64,000 bases of DNA from Gemmatimonadota bacterium. GTDB lineage: Bacteria; Latescibacterota; UBA2968; UBA8231. The translations under genes were made by a program, and so were the position numbers. The stretch is from the NCBI GenBank assembly GCA_009840005.1, contig VXOR01000061.1:1-64000 (forward strand), read 5' to 3'. Below are positions 1 through 7,303 of this stretch, piece after piece. How positions within the stretch are numbered: the stretch's first letter is position 1; each line of letters starts with the position of its first letter. The notes under the pieces were generated by a model. It did no database searches. It was not told the origin of the DNA and was given only the letters and a program-made list of their open reading frames with translations.

Positions 1-81
1 CCCCCCCGCCCCCCCCGACCGATCGCCGGCCGAAACCGCGAAAAAGCACCCACCGTACAATACCTTCCTGCTAGCTTCCTT

Positions 82-210
82 AACTGATGTTACGCTGTCT
101 TTGTCATGCCGGCGCAAGCGGGAATCTCTGCCGTCCGACCCATCCGACCCGCTGGATGCCCGCTTACGCGGGCGGGCCGGAACAGGAAATAGTAGCGCGT
201 AACATCAGTT
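82..210. repeat. MITE-like palindromic element with 14-bp terminal inverted repeats
   Basis: The ends AACTGATGTTACGC (82-95) and GCGTAACATCAGTT (197-210) are perfect inverted repeats enclosing about 100 bp with no gene. The interior contains a second palindromic motif of the common 'GCGGGAATC' REP style. The right end lies 2 bp from the stop codon of the AbiEii-like toxin. Related ends occur at 38655-38804, and a single right end occurs at 29232-29250, so this is a dispersed non-autonomous element. No transposase is present in the window. Confidence 0.7.
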
Positions 211-212
211 CT

Positions 213-1082
213 TTAGGAAAAAATTTCAATGCGTTGGACGACCTCGCGGAAGAAATCCCGCGACCAAACATCGATGGTTCGCGGATCGCGCACAAACCGC
301 ATCACATCGTCTTGGGCGCGCCCAACATCGAGTTGGTCAACCGCTTGGCACAAGAGTTCCATGAGGCGGCCTCGCGTCAAAGGCGTCTCGTCCCGATAAT
401 CGCCCGACTGCCTCATGCGCTCCTCTAGATGGCTCAGACGCACCTCTGGATGACGGCCAGCGTACCAGACTAGATCGTACCAGTCCCGCCCCTTGACGCG
501 CGTCTGCCACCTCCGACATAGGATGGCGTGTAGCTTACCAGCGAACAGATCGGGCAGGCTATAAACGCGCACCGCAAACGGAATAGGTTGCAGCAGATAG
601 CGGCTCTCAGTCTCAAAGCCGCGGGGTGGGTCGGTATCCACTTCGAGTTTGATCCGCAGAGCCGACCCGGGATGCAGGCCGGGGAACCGTTCGGCGTCTG
701 CTTCGATGACGAGCAACTGTTTGAGCGTATGGGCCTTGAGAAAGGCCGACTCAATAGCCGTCTGCCGGGTCGGCTCTCTGCGCTCAAACTCGACGCTAAA
801 ACCAAAACTGCCAATCTCGCGCAACAGGGACTCGCCATATTGCCCAAGCGAAAATCCCGGGTCGGGTGCCAGCAACGAGCAATCAATGTCCTCGGAATAG
901 CGATCCAAGCCGTAGAGTACGCGCAGGGCCGTGCCTCCGTAGAAGGCGGCATGCTCGAAAAACTTGCTGCGCCAGAGGCCGAGCAACGCCAGTTCCTGTA
1001 GTATCTCCCGCAGCGCATTGACGTAATCGTCGTGCGTTTCAGGTGCGTATCGGTCGAGCATGGGACGAATGGCCTCATGCAT
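213..1082 (-). CDS. AbiEii/AbiGii-type nucleotidyltransferase toxin
   Basis: Predicted toxin of a type IV-style AbiE toxin-antitoxin pair, a family in which an MNT-fold nucleotidyltransferase blocks growth and can act in phage defence. Of 289 residues, the N-terminal third carries the hallmark GGTALR (49-54) followed by SEDID (63-67), with D65 and D67 as the expected metal-binding pair. A later segment, around 180-205, has the K...R...RDWYDL pattern also usual in AbiEii. The start overlaps the antitoxin stop by 8 bp, so the two are translationally coupled with the antitoxin first. Length and motifs look intact. The substrate (tRNA or nucleotide) cannot be told from sequence. The 3' end abuts a palindromic element. 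Confidence 0.85.
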   Translation of the reverse strand: MHEAIRPMLDRYAPETHDDYVNALREILQELALLGLWRSKFFEHAAFYGGTALRVLYGLDRYSEDIDCSLLAPDPGFSLGQYGESLLREIGSFGFSVEFERREPTRQTAIESAFLKAHTLKQLLVIEADAERFPGLHPGSALRIKLEVDTDPPRGFETESRYLLQPIPFAVRVYSLPDLFAGKLHAILCRRWQTRVKGRDWYDLVWYAGRHPEVRLSHLEERMRQSGDYRDETPLTRGRLMELLCQAVDQLDVGRAQDDVMRFVRDPRTIDVWSRDFFREVVQRIEIFS

Positions 1083-1740
1083 GGCTCTGCTCCCTTCGCG
1101 TCTGTAGATAGCGCGTGAGCCGATAGAGCTTCCGCGAATCGTAGGCTCTCGCTATCGCCTCAAGGCGATCGCGGTCGAGGACGGCCAATCGGGCGGGATC
1201 CAGCCGCAGGTCATCCAGCAAATACGAACCATAGGCCGACAAGCGAGTCCCGTCGAAGCGCTTGTCGGCCCATACCTTATCCGCCAGTGCCTTTTCTGGG
1301 GAAGCGATCAGGAAGGACAGATCGCCGTGCTCTGCTAGCAGGCCCCCAACGGCGTAGCGGCTCTGACTCAGGCGGCGGTAGGAGAACATTCCGTAGGGCG
1401 TAGTGAAGGTGCGCGACCGCCCCAATGTCACCGAGGTCACTGTCTCGACGCGTTCCGGTATGAGCCCGTGGTAGCTCAGTGCGTAGTCTAGGCTTATGTA
1501 GGAAGGCCCATAGATCAGATTGGCCAGCAGTTCCCGGCTGATGGGTGCTAGTCGGAGGGGCTCGCCAAAGGTGTACAAGCCCTTCCTAATGCGCACGATT
1601 TCTCCACTGGCCAACAATCTGCGGATTTTGTCGCGGGGCTTGCTAAACTGGGACAAACAGGCGACTAGCTGCTGGTAATCGAAGACATCTCGAGTGATCT
1701 GCTGCCGCAATGGGGTCGTTTCAAGCATTTTGTACCGCAA
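1075..1740 (-). CDS. AbiEi-type antitoxin / transcriptional repressor
   Basis: Partner of the AbiEii-like toxin immediately downstream (8-bp overlap). Residues about 36-60 form a winged-helix-like segment, KIRRLLASGEIVRIRKGLY, typical of AbiEi N-termini. The central GPSYISLDYALSYHGLIPE block (about 140 residues from the end) is typical of the AbiEi C-terminal antitoxin domain. Known AbiEi proteins both neutralise the toxin and repress their own operon by binding an inverted repeat, and such a repeat lies 13-33 bp upstream. The start is uncertain: TTG at 1740 gives 221 residues, ATG at 1728 gives 217. Neither has a strong Shine-Dalgarno sequence. Confidence 0.8.
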   Translation of the reverse strand: MRYKMLETTPLRQQITRDVFDYQQLVACLSQFSKPRDKIRRLLASGEIVRIRKGLYTFGEPLRLAPISRELLANLIYGPSYISLDYALSYHGLIPERVETVTSVTLGRSRTFTTPYGMFSYRRLSQSRYAVGGLLAEHGDLSFLIASPEKALADKVWADKRFDGTRLSAYGSYLLDDLRLDPARLAVLDRDRLEAIARAYDSRKLYRLTRYLQTRREQSHA

Positions 1741-1752
1741 TAATATACATCA

Positions 1753-1773
1753 ATGTCCACAATTAGTGGACAT
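1753..1773 (-). promoter_or_regulatory. Inverted-repeat operator of the AbiE-like operon
   Basis: ATGTCCAC (1753-1760) and GTGGACAT (1766-1773) are perfect 8-bp arms around a 5-bp AATTA spacer, just upstream of the antitoxin start. Known AbiEi proteins autoregulate through inverted repeats at this position, so this is the likely operator. An A+T-rich TATATT lies between it and the start (minus strand) and could be part of the promoter. The rest of 1774-2021 is A+T-rich and shows no gene. Confidence 0.65.
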
Positions 1774-2021
1774 AGTATGCTAAAAATGTGAGTTTCTGTC
1801 CAATTTTCTCCGCGCTGCCAGAGTGCATCGTCGAGTCGCTGCTGCCAGCATCCCTACCATCTAACCTGCATATCGAGTATTTTTAATCAATTACGTTGAG
1901 ACGCAGTGGAGTAAGACTACCCTCCTTTAGCTCTAAATTTTCAATTAGCCGAATCCTAAACTTACAATTAGACGTCTCAACATCTACAATTAGCCTAGTT
2001 AGACCTGCACTCAGTCACCCC

Positions 2022-2765
2022 ATGCCCGATAAACAAACACCCGACGACCTAATCTGGGGCCGCCATCCCGTGCTCGAAGCCCTCCGCGCCGAGCGCCCCC
2101 TGCGCCGCCTGCTCATCGCCAAGGGCGCACACGGCCCGGTCATCGACGAAATTTTCACCCGCGCGCGGCAGGCCCATATCCCCTATGACCTGCGCGACAA
2201 AGCCCAACTCGACCGCCTCGCCGGTCCCCGCCACCAAAGCGTCGTCGCCTACGCGGCAGCCGCAACGTACGCGGACTTCGACCACGTACTCGCCCACCTG
2301 TCGGCCCCGGCCCTGCTCCTCTTTCTCGACCAAATACAGGATCCCCACAACCTCGGCGCCATCATCCGCAGCGCCCACGCCCTCGGCGCACAAGGCGTAG
2401 TCGTGCCCGCCCGATCTGCCGCCGGTCTCTCCCCAGCCGCGCTCAAAGCCGCCGCCGGTGCGACCCAATACCTACCCGTCTGCCGAGTTGACAACCTGCA
2501 AAAGGCCCTGCAAAAAGCCGCAGCCTGTGGGCTTTTCATCGCCGGACTCGACGCCCATGGCGAACAGCCCTTGACGACCGCCGACTTTACCCAACCCTGC
2601 GCCCTAGTCATCGGCAGCGAGGGCAAGGGGCTGCGGCGCATGGTGCAAAAGCGCTGCGACGCGCTCTTGCACATCCCCATGCAGCGCGAGGCCATCGGCT
2701 CGCTCAACGCCTCAGTGGCCGCCGGTATCGCCCTGTACGAAGTGTTCCGCCAGCGCCAGCCATGA
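2022..2765 (+). CDS. rlmB: RlmB/TrmH-family 23S rRNA 2'-O-methyltransferase
   Basis: SPOUT-class, SAM-dependent methyltransferase that 2'-O-methylates a guanosine in 23S rRNA (G2251 in E. coli), although the TrmH family includes other targets. The 247-residue protein has an N-terminal substrate-binding domain (WGRHPVLEAL, about 12-21) and all three SpoU motifs: NLGAIIRSA (about 110-118), LVIGSEGKGLRR (about 198-209) and IPMQREAIGSLNASVA near the end. The open frame extends upstream to 1896, but the chosen ATG at 2022 begins the conserved region. The stop overlaps the lptD start (ATGA), so the two are probably cotranscribed. Confidence 0.88.
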   Translation: MPDKQTPDDLIWGRHPVLEALRAERPLRRLLIAKGAHGPVIDEIFTRARQAHIPYDLRDKAQLDRLAGPRHQSVVAYAAAATYADFDHVLAHLSAPALLLFLDQIQDPHNLGAIIRSAHALGAQGVVVPARSAAGLSPAALKAAAGATQYLPVCRVDNLQKALQKAAACGLFIAGLDAHGEQPLTTADFTQPCALVIGSEGKGLRRMVQKRCDALLHIPMQREAIGSLNASVAAGIALYEVFRQRQP

Positions 2766-5221
2766 CCGGCCTGCTAATCCTCTGCCTCGCCCTCGCCTAC
2801 CCACGCGGCAGCGAAGCGTTGGATACCCAACTGCAAGAAGCCCGCTCCCTACTGACCCAAGCCAAGGGCCAGGACAAAAACCAAGGCTTTGCCTACCAAG
2901 CCACCTATATGCGCTACTACGAGGTCGGCGACTCGCTCCTGTTGCAGGGGCAGGCCCGCATCTCGCACAAAGGCGCTGAGTTAGAGGCCGCCGAGATCGT
3001 CTTCCGCCGCGACCTCGACCAAGTCGAAGCGCGGGCAGCCCTCGATTCGCTGGGGCGCATCGTCGGTCGCCCGGTGTTGCGCCAAGGCGACCAAACCCTG
3101 CGCGGCGAGCGCATCCTCTACAACCTCTCCACCGAGCAAGGAACCATCCTCAAAGGCAAGATCCACCGCGATAAGGGATTTTACGCCGGACACTTGATCC
3201 AGACCCGCAGCAGCACCGAATTCCACGTCCACCAAGGCTCGTACACCACCTGCGACGCCGACCACCCCCACTTCGACTTCTACAGCCCGCGGATCAAAGT
3301 CATAGCCGGCGACATGGCCGTGGCGCGCCCGGTGTATTTCCGCATCAAGGAGCGGCGGCTGTTGTGGATCCCCTTCTACGTATTCTCGCTGCGCGAAGAC
3401 CGCCAATCCGGGATTTTGACGCCGAGTTTTGGGCAGCGCGCCCTTAGATTTGGGGCGCGGCAAAGCGAGTGGGAGTTGCGCAACTTGGGCTACTACCTCG
3501 CGCCCAACGACTATTGGGACCTATCCCTCGCGACCGACCTGCGGCAACGCTCGGGCTGGCTAGGACGCGCCCGCCTCAACTACGCTGCACGCTACCGATT
3601 CCGAGGGAACGTCAGCACCCAGTTCGAAAACCGCCAAGAGGGCCGCACGGCCTCGCGCAACTGGCGGCTCGAATTCAGGCACAGCCAAGAGTTGGGGCGC
3701 GACGCGAGCCTGCGGGCCAATGGCACCTTCCAGAGCAACAACAGCTTTGCCCAAGACAACAGCACCAGCCTCCAAGACCGCCTCAACCGCACCCTGCGCT
3801 CCAATCTCAGCTACACTCGGCGCTGGCGCGGCGCGGGCAATAGCTTGAGCCTGAAGGCGAGCCAGACCAAAAACCTCGACACTGAAACATTCTCCACCAT
3901 CCTGCCCGAACTCAGCCTGCGCAAGAGCCGTAAACCGATTTGGGGCCAAGCGGGCCAAAGCCGCCAAAGCCGCCAAAACCGCCAAAGTCGCCAAAATCTC
4001 CCCTGGTACAGCCGCATCTACTACGACGGCAACGCCAGCCTGCGCAACACCCAGCGCGGCAGCCGCACGGATACCACCAGCCAAACTAGGGCTCAAGTGA
4101 ACTGGCGCGTCAGCGCGCAGTACCGCCCCTTCTCTTGGCTCAACCTCAGCCCGACCCTCAACCAAGGCTGGAGCGACCAAGATCTGCGCGAAGGCGCAAC
4201 CCGCGGTCGGCGCAGGGACCGCTTCTCCACCCGTGCGGCCCTGAGCCAGACCTTCTACGGACTTTTCAACCCATCCATCGGCCCGCTCCAAGCCCTGCGC
4301 CACGTACTCAAACCCAGCGTCTCGTTCAGCTACCAAGCCTCCCGTGCCGACACCGGCGGCGTCTTGGGCTTTGGCGGCGACGGCAGCCCGCTCCAACACC
4401 GGCGGACCCTGAACTTGCGGCTCGACAACACCTTCTGGGCCAAAATTTTGCGCGACGAGGAAGAGCACAAAGTGCGCCTAGTCCAGCTCAATTTCTCTAC
4501 GGCTTATGACTTTGAGAAAAAGGAGCGCCAATTAGACGACCTGCGCACGACCCTAAGCGTCGAAGCAGGTCGCTACCTAAATTCGCGGCTGACTTTGAGT
4601 CACGAATTCTACGACGAGCAAAACCGACTGCACTTGTTGGCACCGCGCCGCGAGCAGCTTGAAGTGCGGACCTCGGCTAGCTGGTCGCGGCGGTCGGCAG
4701 CGTCGCGCATGGAAACCGACAGGTCTGGCGATTTTGACTCCTCCAGCCGCTACGGATCGAGCAGCTTCGGCTCCTCCAACCCCTACGGATCGAGCAGCTT
4801 CGGTACCGCCAGCCCCTATGGCCGGGAATCCTTCGGCTTTGAAAGCGGCCTCATGCGCGACATCGACAACCGCCGACGCGGCAGCCGCTTACAACTCAGC
4901 CACTACATCTCGCACCGCCGCGCCACCACTACAACCGCTAGCTTCATCCGCTCCTGGGTGCGGGCCGCAGCCGGCTTTAGCCTAGCGAGTTGGCATTGCA
5001 ATTATTCGCTCAACTACAGTCTGCGCGCCCCAGGGACGCGGCTGTTAGCCACCGAGCGCATCACTTCCGAGCTGTTGTCCCTGCAAAAGGAATTCCACGA
5101 CTGGACCGCAACCCTCAATGTGCAGCCGAGTACCTTCCACAAAAACCAAGCGTTCTTTCTTAGGATGCAGTTAAAAGACATTCCGCAACTCAAACTCGAG
5201 CGCGGCCAGCGGCGCTTCTAG
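2762..5221 (+). CDS. lptD: LPS-assembly outer-membrane protein LptD
   Basis: Likely outer-membrane translocon component that inserts lipopolysaccharide into the outer leaflet. The 819-residue protein has a short hydrophobic N-terminus, then an OstA/LptA-like jellyroll (about 50-200, ending in the RRLLWIPFYVFSLREDRQSG region, which is conserved at the LptD jellyroll/barrel junction), then a long beta-barrel-like region of alternating aromatic and polar residues to the C-terminus. Two low-complexity stretches are unusual: Q/S/R/N repeats encoded at about 3946-4005 and Gly/Ser/Tyr/Phe repeats encoded at about 4735-4850, probably in extracellular loops. The latter carries repeated YGSSSFG units. 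The start overlaps rlmB by 4 bp. Its presence indicates a Gram-negative envelope with LPS or a related glycolipid. Confidence 0.85.
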   Translation: MTGLLILCLALAYPRGSEALDTQLQEARSLLTQAKGQDKNQGFAYQATYMRYYEVGDSLLLQGQARISHKGAELEAAEIVFRRDLDQVEARAALDSLGRIVGRPVLRQGDQTLRGERILYNLSTEQGTILKGKIHRDKGFYAGHLIQTRSSTEFHVHQGSYTTCDADHPHFDFYSPRIKVIAGDMAVARPVYFRIKERRLLWIPFYVFSLREDRQSGILTPSFGQRALRFGARQSEWELRNLGYYLAPNDYWDLSLATDLRQRSGWLGRARLNYAARYRFRGNVSTQFENRQEGRTASRNWRLEFRHSQELGRDASLRANGTFQSNNSFAQDNSTSLQDRLNRTLRSNLSYTRRWRGAGNSLSLKASQTKNLDTETFSTILPELSLRKSRKPIWGQAGQSRQSRQNRQSRQNLPWYSRIYYDGNASLRNTQRGSRTDTTSQTRAQVNWRVSAQYRPFSWLNLSPTLNQGWSDQDLREGATRGRRRDRFSTRAALSQTFYGLFNPSIGPLQALRHVLKPSVSFSYQASRADTGGVLGFGGDGSPLQHRRTLNLRLDNTFWAKILRDEEEHKVRLVQLNFSTAYDFEKKERQLDDLRTTLSVEAGRYLNSRLTLSHEFYDEQNRLHLLAPRREQLEVRTSASWSRRSAASRMETDRSGDFDSSSRYGSSSFGSSNPYGSSSFGTASPYGRESFGFESGLMRDIDNRRRGSRLQLSHYISHRRATTTTASFIRSWVRAAAGFSLASWHCNYSLNYSLRAPGTRLLATERITSELLSLQKEFHDWTATLNVQPSTFHKNQAFFLRMQLKDIPQLKLERGQRRF

Positions 5222-5331
5222 GGTAGTTGACAGTAGTACGATGGGGGGTACTTTAACATTTATATGATCGTTTTCCCTAGCGAGTTTTCCCAGCTGCCGA
5301 CGGCGTCTCCGCCGATCTTGCACTCCCTCCC

Positions 5332-5775
5332 GTGAAAGTCCTCGTCCAGCGCGTCAGTCACGCCAGCGTCCACGTCGATGGCCAACTCCAAGGCCAAATC
5401 GGTCCGGGCCTAGTCCTGCTCGTCGGCTTCGGTCCCGACGACGACGAGCAAGCCCTGCGCTTCTGCGCTGAAAAGTGCGCTCACCTGCGCATCTTCGCCG
5501 ACGATCAAGGCAAGATGAATCGCTCGGTGCTCGACATCGGCGGCGGCGTACTCGCCATCTCGCAGTTTACCCTGTACGGCGACTGCCGCAAGGGCCGCCG
5601 TCCCAGCTTCGTCCAAGCTGCTCCACCCCCGGTCGCCGAGCGCCTGTACGAGCGCTTTCTCGACCTGCTCGCCGAACAAGGCTTGCCGCCCCAGCGCGGC
5701 GTCTTCGGCGCGTACATGCAGGTCGAAATCCACAACGACGGACCGGTCACCTTAATGGTGGAGTCGCCCGCGTGA
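5332..5775 (+). CDS. dtd: D-aminoacyl-tRNA deacylase Dtd
   Basis: Hydrolyses D-amino acids from mischarged tRNA (and Gly from tRNA-Ala), a translation quality-control step in the cytoplasm. At 147 residues it matches the family length. It shows the conserved SQFTLYGD segment (about 82-89) followed by RKGRRPSF, and the C-terminal NDGPVT motif that supplies the cross-subunit Gly-cisPro signature. The start is GTG at 5332, the first possible start of the conserved domain MKVLVQRV. The stop overlaps the maf start in a GTGA arrangement. The 110-bp gap upstream after lptD is the only sizeable gap in this run and may hold a promoter, but no convincing -35/-10 pair was seen. Confidence 0.92.
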   Translation: MKVLVQRVSHASVHVDGQLQGQIGPGLVLLVGFGPDDDEQALRFCAEKCAHLRIFADDQGKMNRSVLDIGGGVLAISQFTLYGDCRKGRRPSFVQAAPPPVAERLYERFLDLLAEQGLPPQRGVFGAYMQVEIHNDGPVTLMVESPA

Positions 5776-6359
5776 AGCCCCTCATCCTCGGCTCGGCCTC
5801 GCCCCGGCGCGCCGCGCTGTTGCGCCAACTCGCCCTGCCCTTTACCGTCGTCCCCAGTCCGGTGGCAGAGCCGGTGCCCGCAACGTCCATCCCAGCCGAC
5901 TATGCACTCGAATCGGCCGTGGCCAAAGCCCGCGCCGTAGCCAGCGTAGTCGCTGCGGACGCCATCATCATCGCCGCAGACACCATCGTCTGTAGTAACG
6001 GCGCAATATTGGGCAAGCCCGCCGACGCAGCCGACGCGGCCTCCATGCTCGGTCGCCTCTCGGGCAAGGTTCATCAGGTCTATACCGGACTAGCCATCCA
6101 AAGCGGCGAGCAGCTTCTGCAGGAAGCTGTTTGCACTCAAGTGGAGATGCGCCCCTTGACTGCTGCCGACATCGCCGCTTACGTCGCCACTGGCGAACCG
6201 CTCGACAAGGCCGGTGGCTATGGCATACAGGGGCTAGGGGCGCGCTTTATTGAACGCATCGCAGGTTGTTATTATAATGTAGTTGGTCTGCCCTTAGCTC
6301 GTCTTTGCGTCCTTTTGAGCGCGGTGGGGTGCGACCTAAACGATCAGGCCACAAAATGA
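5772..6359 (+). CDS. maf: Maf-family nucleoside triphosphate pyrophosphatase
   Basis: House-cleaning pyrophosphatase that hydrolyses non-canonical or modified nucleoside triphosphates (dTTP/UTP or m7GTP type). The protein of 195 residues starts at GTG 5772 with the canonical LGSASPRRAALL motif, followed by ADTIV, the KPADAADAASMLGRLSGK block, and DKAGGYGIQG near the C-terminus. The open frame extends upstream in the same phase to 5475, but that stretch lies within dtd and lacks homology, so the start overlapping the dtd stop is chosen. The stop overlaps the next start by 4 bp (ATGA). Confidence 0.9.
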   Translation: MKPLILGSASPRRAALLRQLALPFTVVPSPVAEPVPATSIPADYALESAVAKARAVASVVAADAIIIAADTIVCSNGAILGKPADAADAASMLGRLSGKVHQVYTGLAIQSGEQLLQEAVCTQVEMRPLTAADIAAYVATGEPLDKAGGYGIQGLGARFIERIAGCYYNVVGLPLARLCVLLSAVGCDLNDQATK

Positions 6360-7303
6360 GCGAAGAAAAACAACAAACTATCGGCGAAGAATTGTCGGCC
6401 GTACGCCAAGCACACGGCCTCGAGCTCGAAGAAATCCAGCGACGAAGCGGCATTAGTCTTTTTGTTTTACAGGGCATAGAAGCCGGCGAGCTCGAGGTAG
6501 TTGAGCCGGTATTCGTCCGCTTAGCCCTGAAAACATATGCCGAATACCTCAGCCTCGACCCCGAGCCATTCCTGAGCCGCTTTGACCAACAGTACAGCCG
6601 GATAATGAAAGCTCGCTCCCAACCTGTGGTCGTCCTATCGCAGCCTACTCCGCGCCGCTCGCGTAAGCCGCTGATCGTCACCGGCTCGATAATAGGTGCC
6701 TGCTGCGTCCTCGCTGTGGCGTTCTTCTACTTTTTCGGCGATAAACAGACCCCAACACAAGAGACTGAAAACCCAACACAAGCGATTGAAAACCCAACAC
6801 AAGCGATTGAAAACCCAACACAAGCGATTGAAAACCCAACACAAGAGACTGAAAACCCAACACAAGCGATTGAAAACCCAACGCAAACGGCCCACGTCTC
6901 GTCCCAATCCCAGCCGACAACCACTCCAAGCGACCCATCCACCGAGCTGGCTGAGCCTCCCACAACCGGGGCGGCCCAAACCACCGAACCCGTCCCCGTG
7001 GTCCTCGAACTGGAAGCCCGCGACTCTACCTGGGTGCAAATCCGCTGGGATGGCGCAGCAGAAAACTTTGAAGCCATCGTTCCACCCGGTGAGCGCCACC
7101 GCTTTGAGGCCCGCGACCATTTCGTCGTGCTCTCAACTCGTCCCCACGGCCTGAGCTATTGGTTGGATGGCCAACTGCTTGGCAACGGCCAGCTCGGTGA
7201 CCCCAGCCAAATACTGTACTTCCGCGCCGACGGCGCCGGCATCAAATTTCTAAGGCTAGACTCATCGCCTTCCGCAAGAGAGGCCCCCGACGCCCAACCA
7301 TGA
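6356..7303 (+). CDS. RodZ-like membrane protein with N-terminal HTH and C-terminal DUF4115
   Basis: Bitopic protein resembling RodZ, which links MreB to the elongation machinery and controls rod shape. Residues about 8-60 form an HTH_25-type helix-turn-helix (GEELSAVRQAHGLELEEIQ..., then SGISLFVLQGIE). One transmembrane helix follows (about 105-128), then a periplasmic linker of Thr-Gln-Glu-Asn-Pro repeats, and a C-terminal beta domain (about 215-300) with WVQIRWDG and LSYWLDGQLL, as in DUF4115. The ATG at 6356 overlaps the maf stop and is preferred over an upstream in-frame ATG at 6305 inside maf. No mreB is visible here, so the role is by family only. Confidence 0.78.
   Translation: MSEEKQQTIGEELSAVRQAHGLELEEIQRRSGISLFVLQGIEAGELEVVEPVFVRLALKTYAEYLSLDPEPFLSRFDQQYSRIMKARSQPVVVLSQPTPRRSRKPLIVTGSIIGACCVLAVAFFYFFGDKQTPTQETENPTQAIENPTQAIENPTQAIENPTQETENPTQAIENPTQTAHVSSQSQPTTTPSDPSTELAEPPTTGAAQTTEPVPVVLELEARDSTWVQIRWDGAAENFEAIVPPGERHRFEARDHFVVLSTRPHGLSYWLDGQLLGNGQLGDPSQILYFRADGAGIKFLRLDSSPSAREAPDAQP
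6751..6876 (+). repeat. 21-bp tandem repeat, six copies, in the rodZ-like linker
   Basis: Six consecutive 21-bp units (period read as CCCAACACAAGAGACTGAAA plus one base, or the CAAGCGATTG variant) plus a partial seventh encode a 7-residue repeat PTQ(E/A)(T/I)EN. Two sequence variants alternate as E-A-A-A-E-A, which suggests block duplication. The unit length keeps the frame, so copy number can change the periplasmic linker length without breaking the gene. Confidence 0.9.

Noticed and set aside
87..428. Open frame overlapping the MITE-like element and the AbiEii gene
   Set aside because: It runs opposite the toxin gene, starts inside a palindrome, and has no recognisable family. It is a shadow frame.
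1893..1985. tRNA-like or regulatory structure before rlmB
   Set aside because: The GTTGAGACG/CGTCTCAAC pair gives a stem, but no acceptor, anticodon arm or CCA could be assigned. Left unassigned.
3946..4005. CRISPR-like repeats in lptD
   Set aside because: The repeats are in-frame, contiguous and coding, with no spacers.
5222..5331. Promoter before dtd
   Set aside because: TTGACA at 5227-5232 has no properly spaced -10 hexamer; the AGTAC/GTACT arms are weak.
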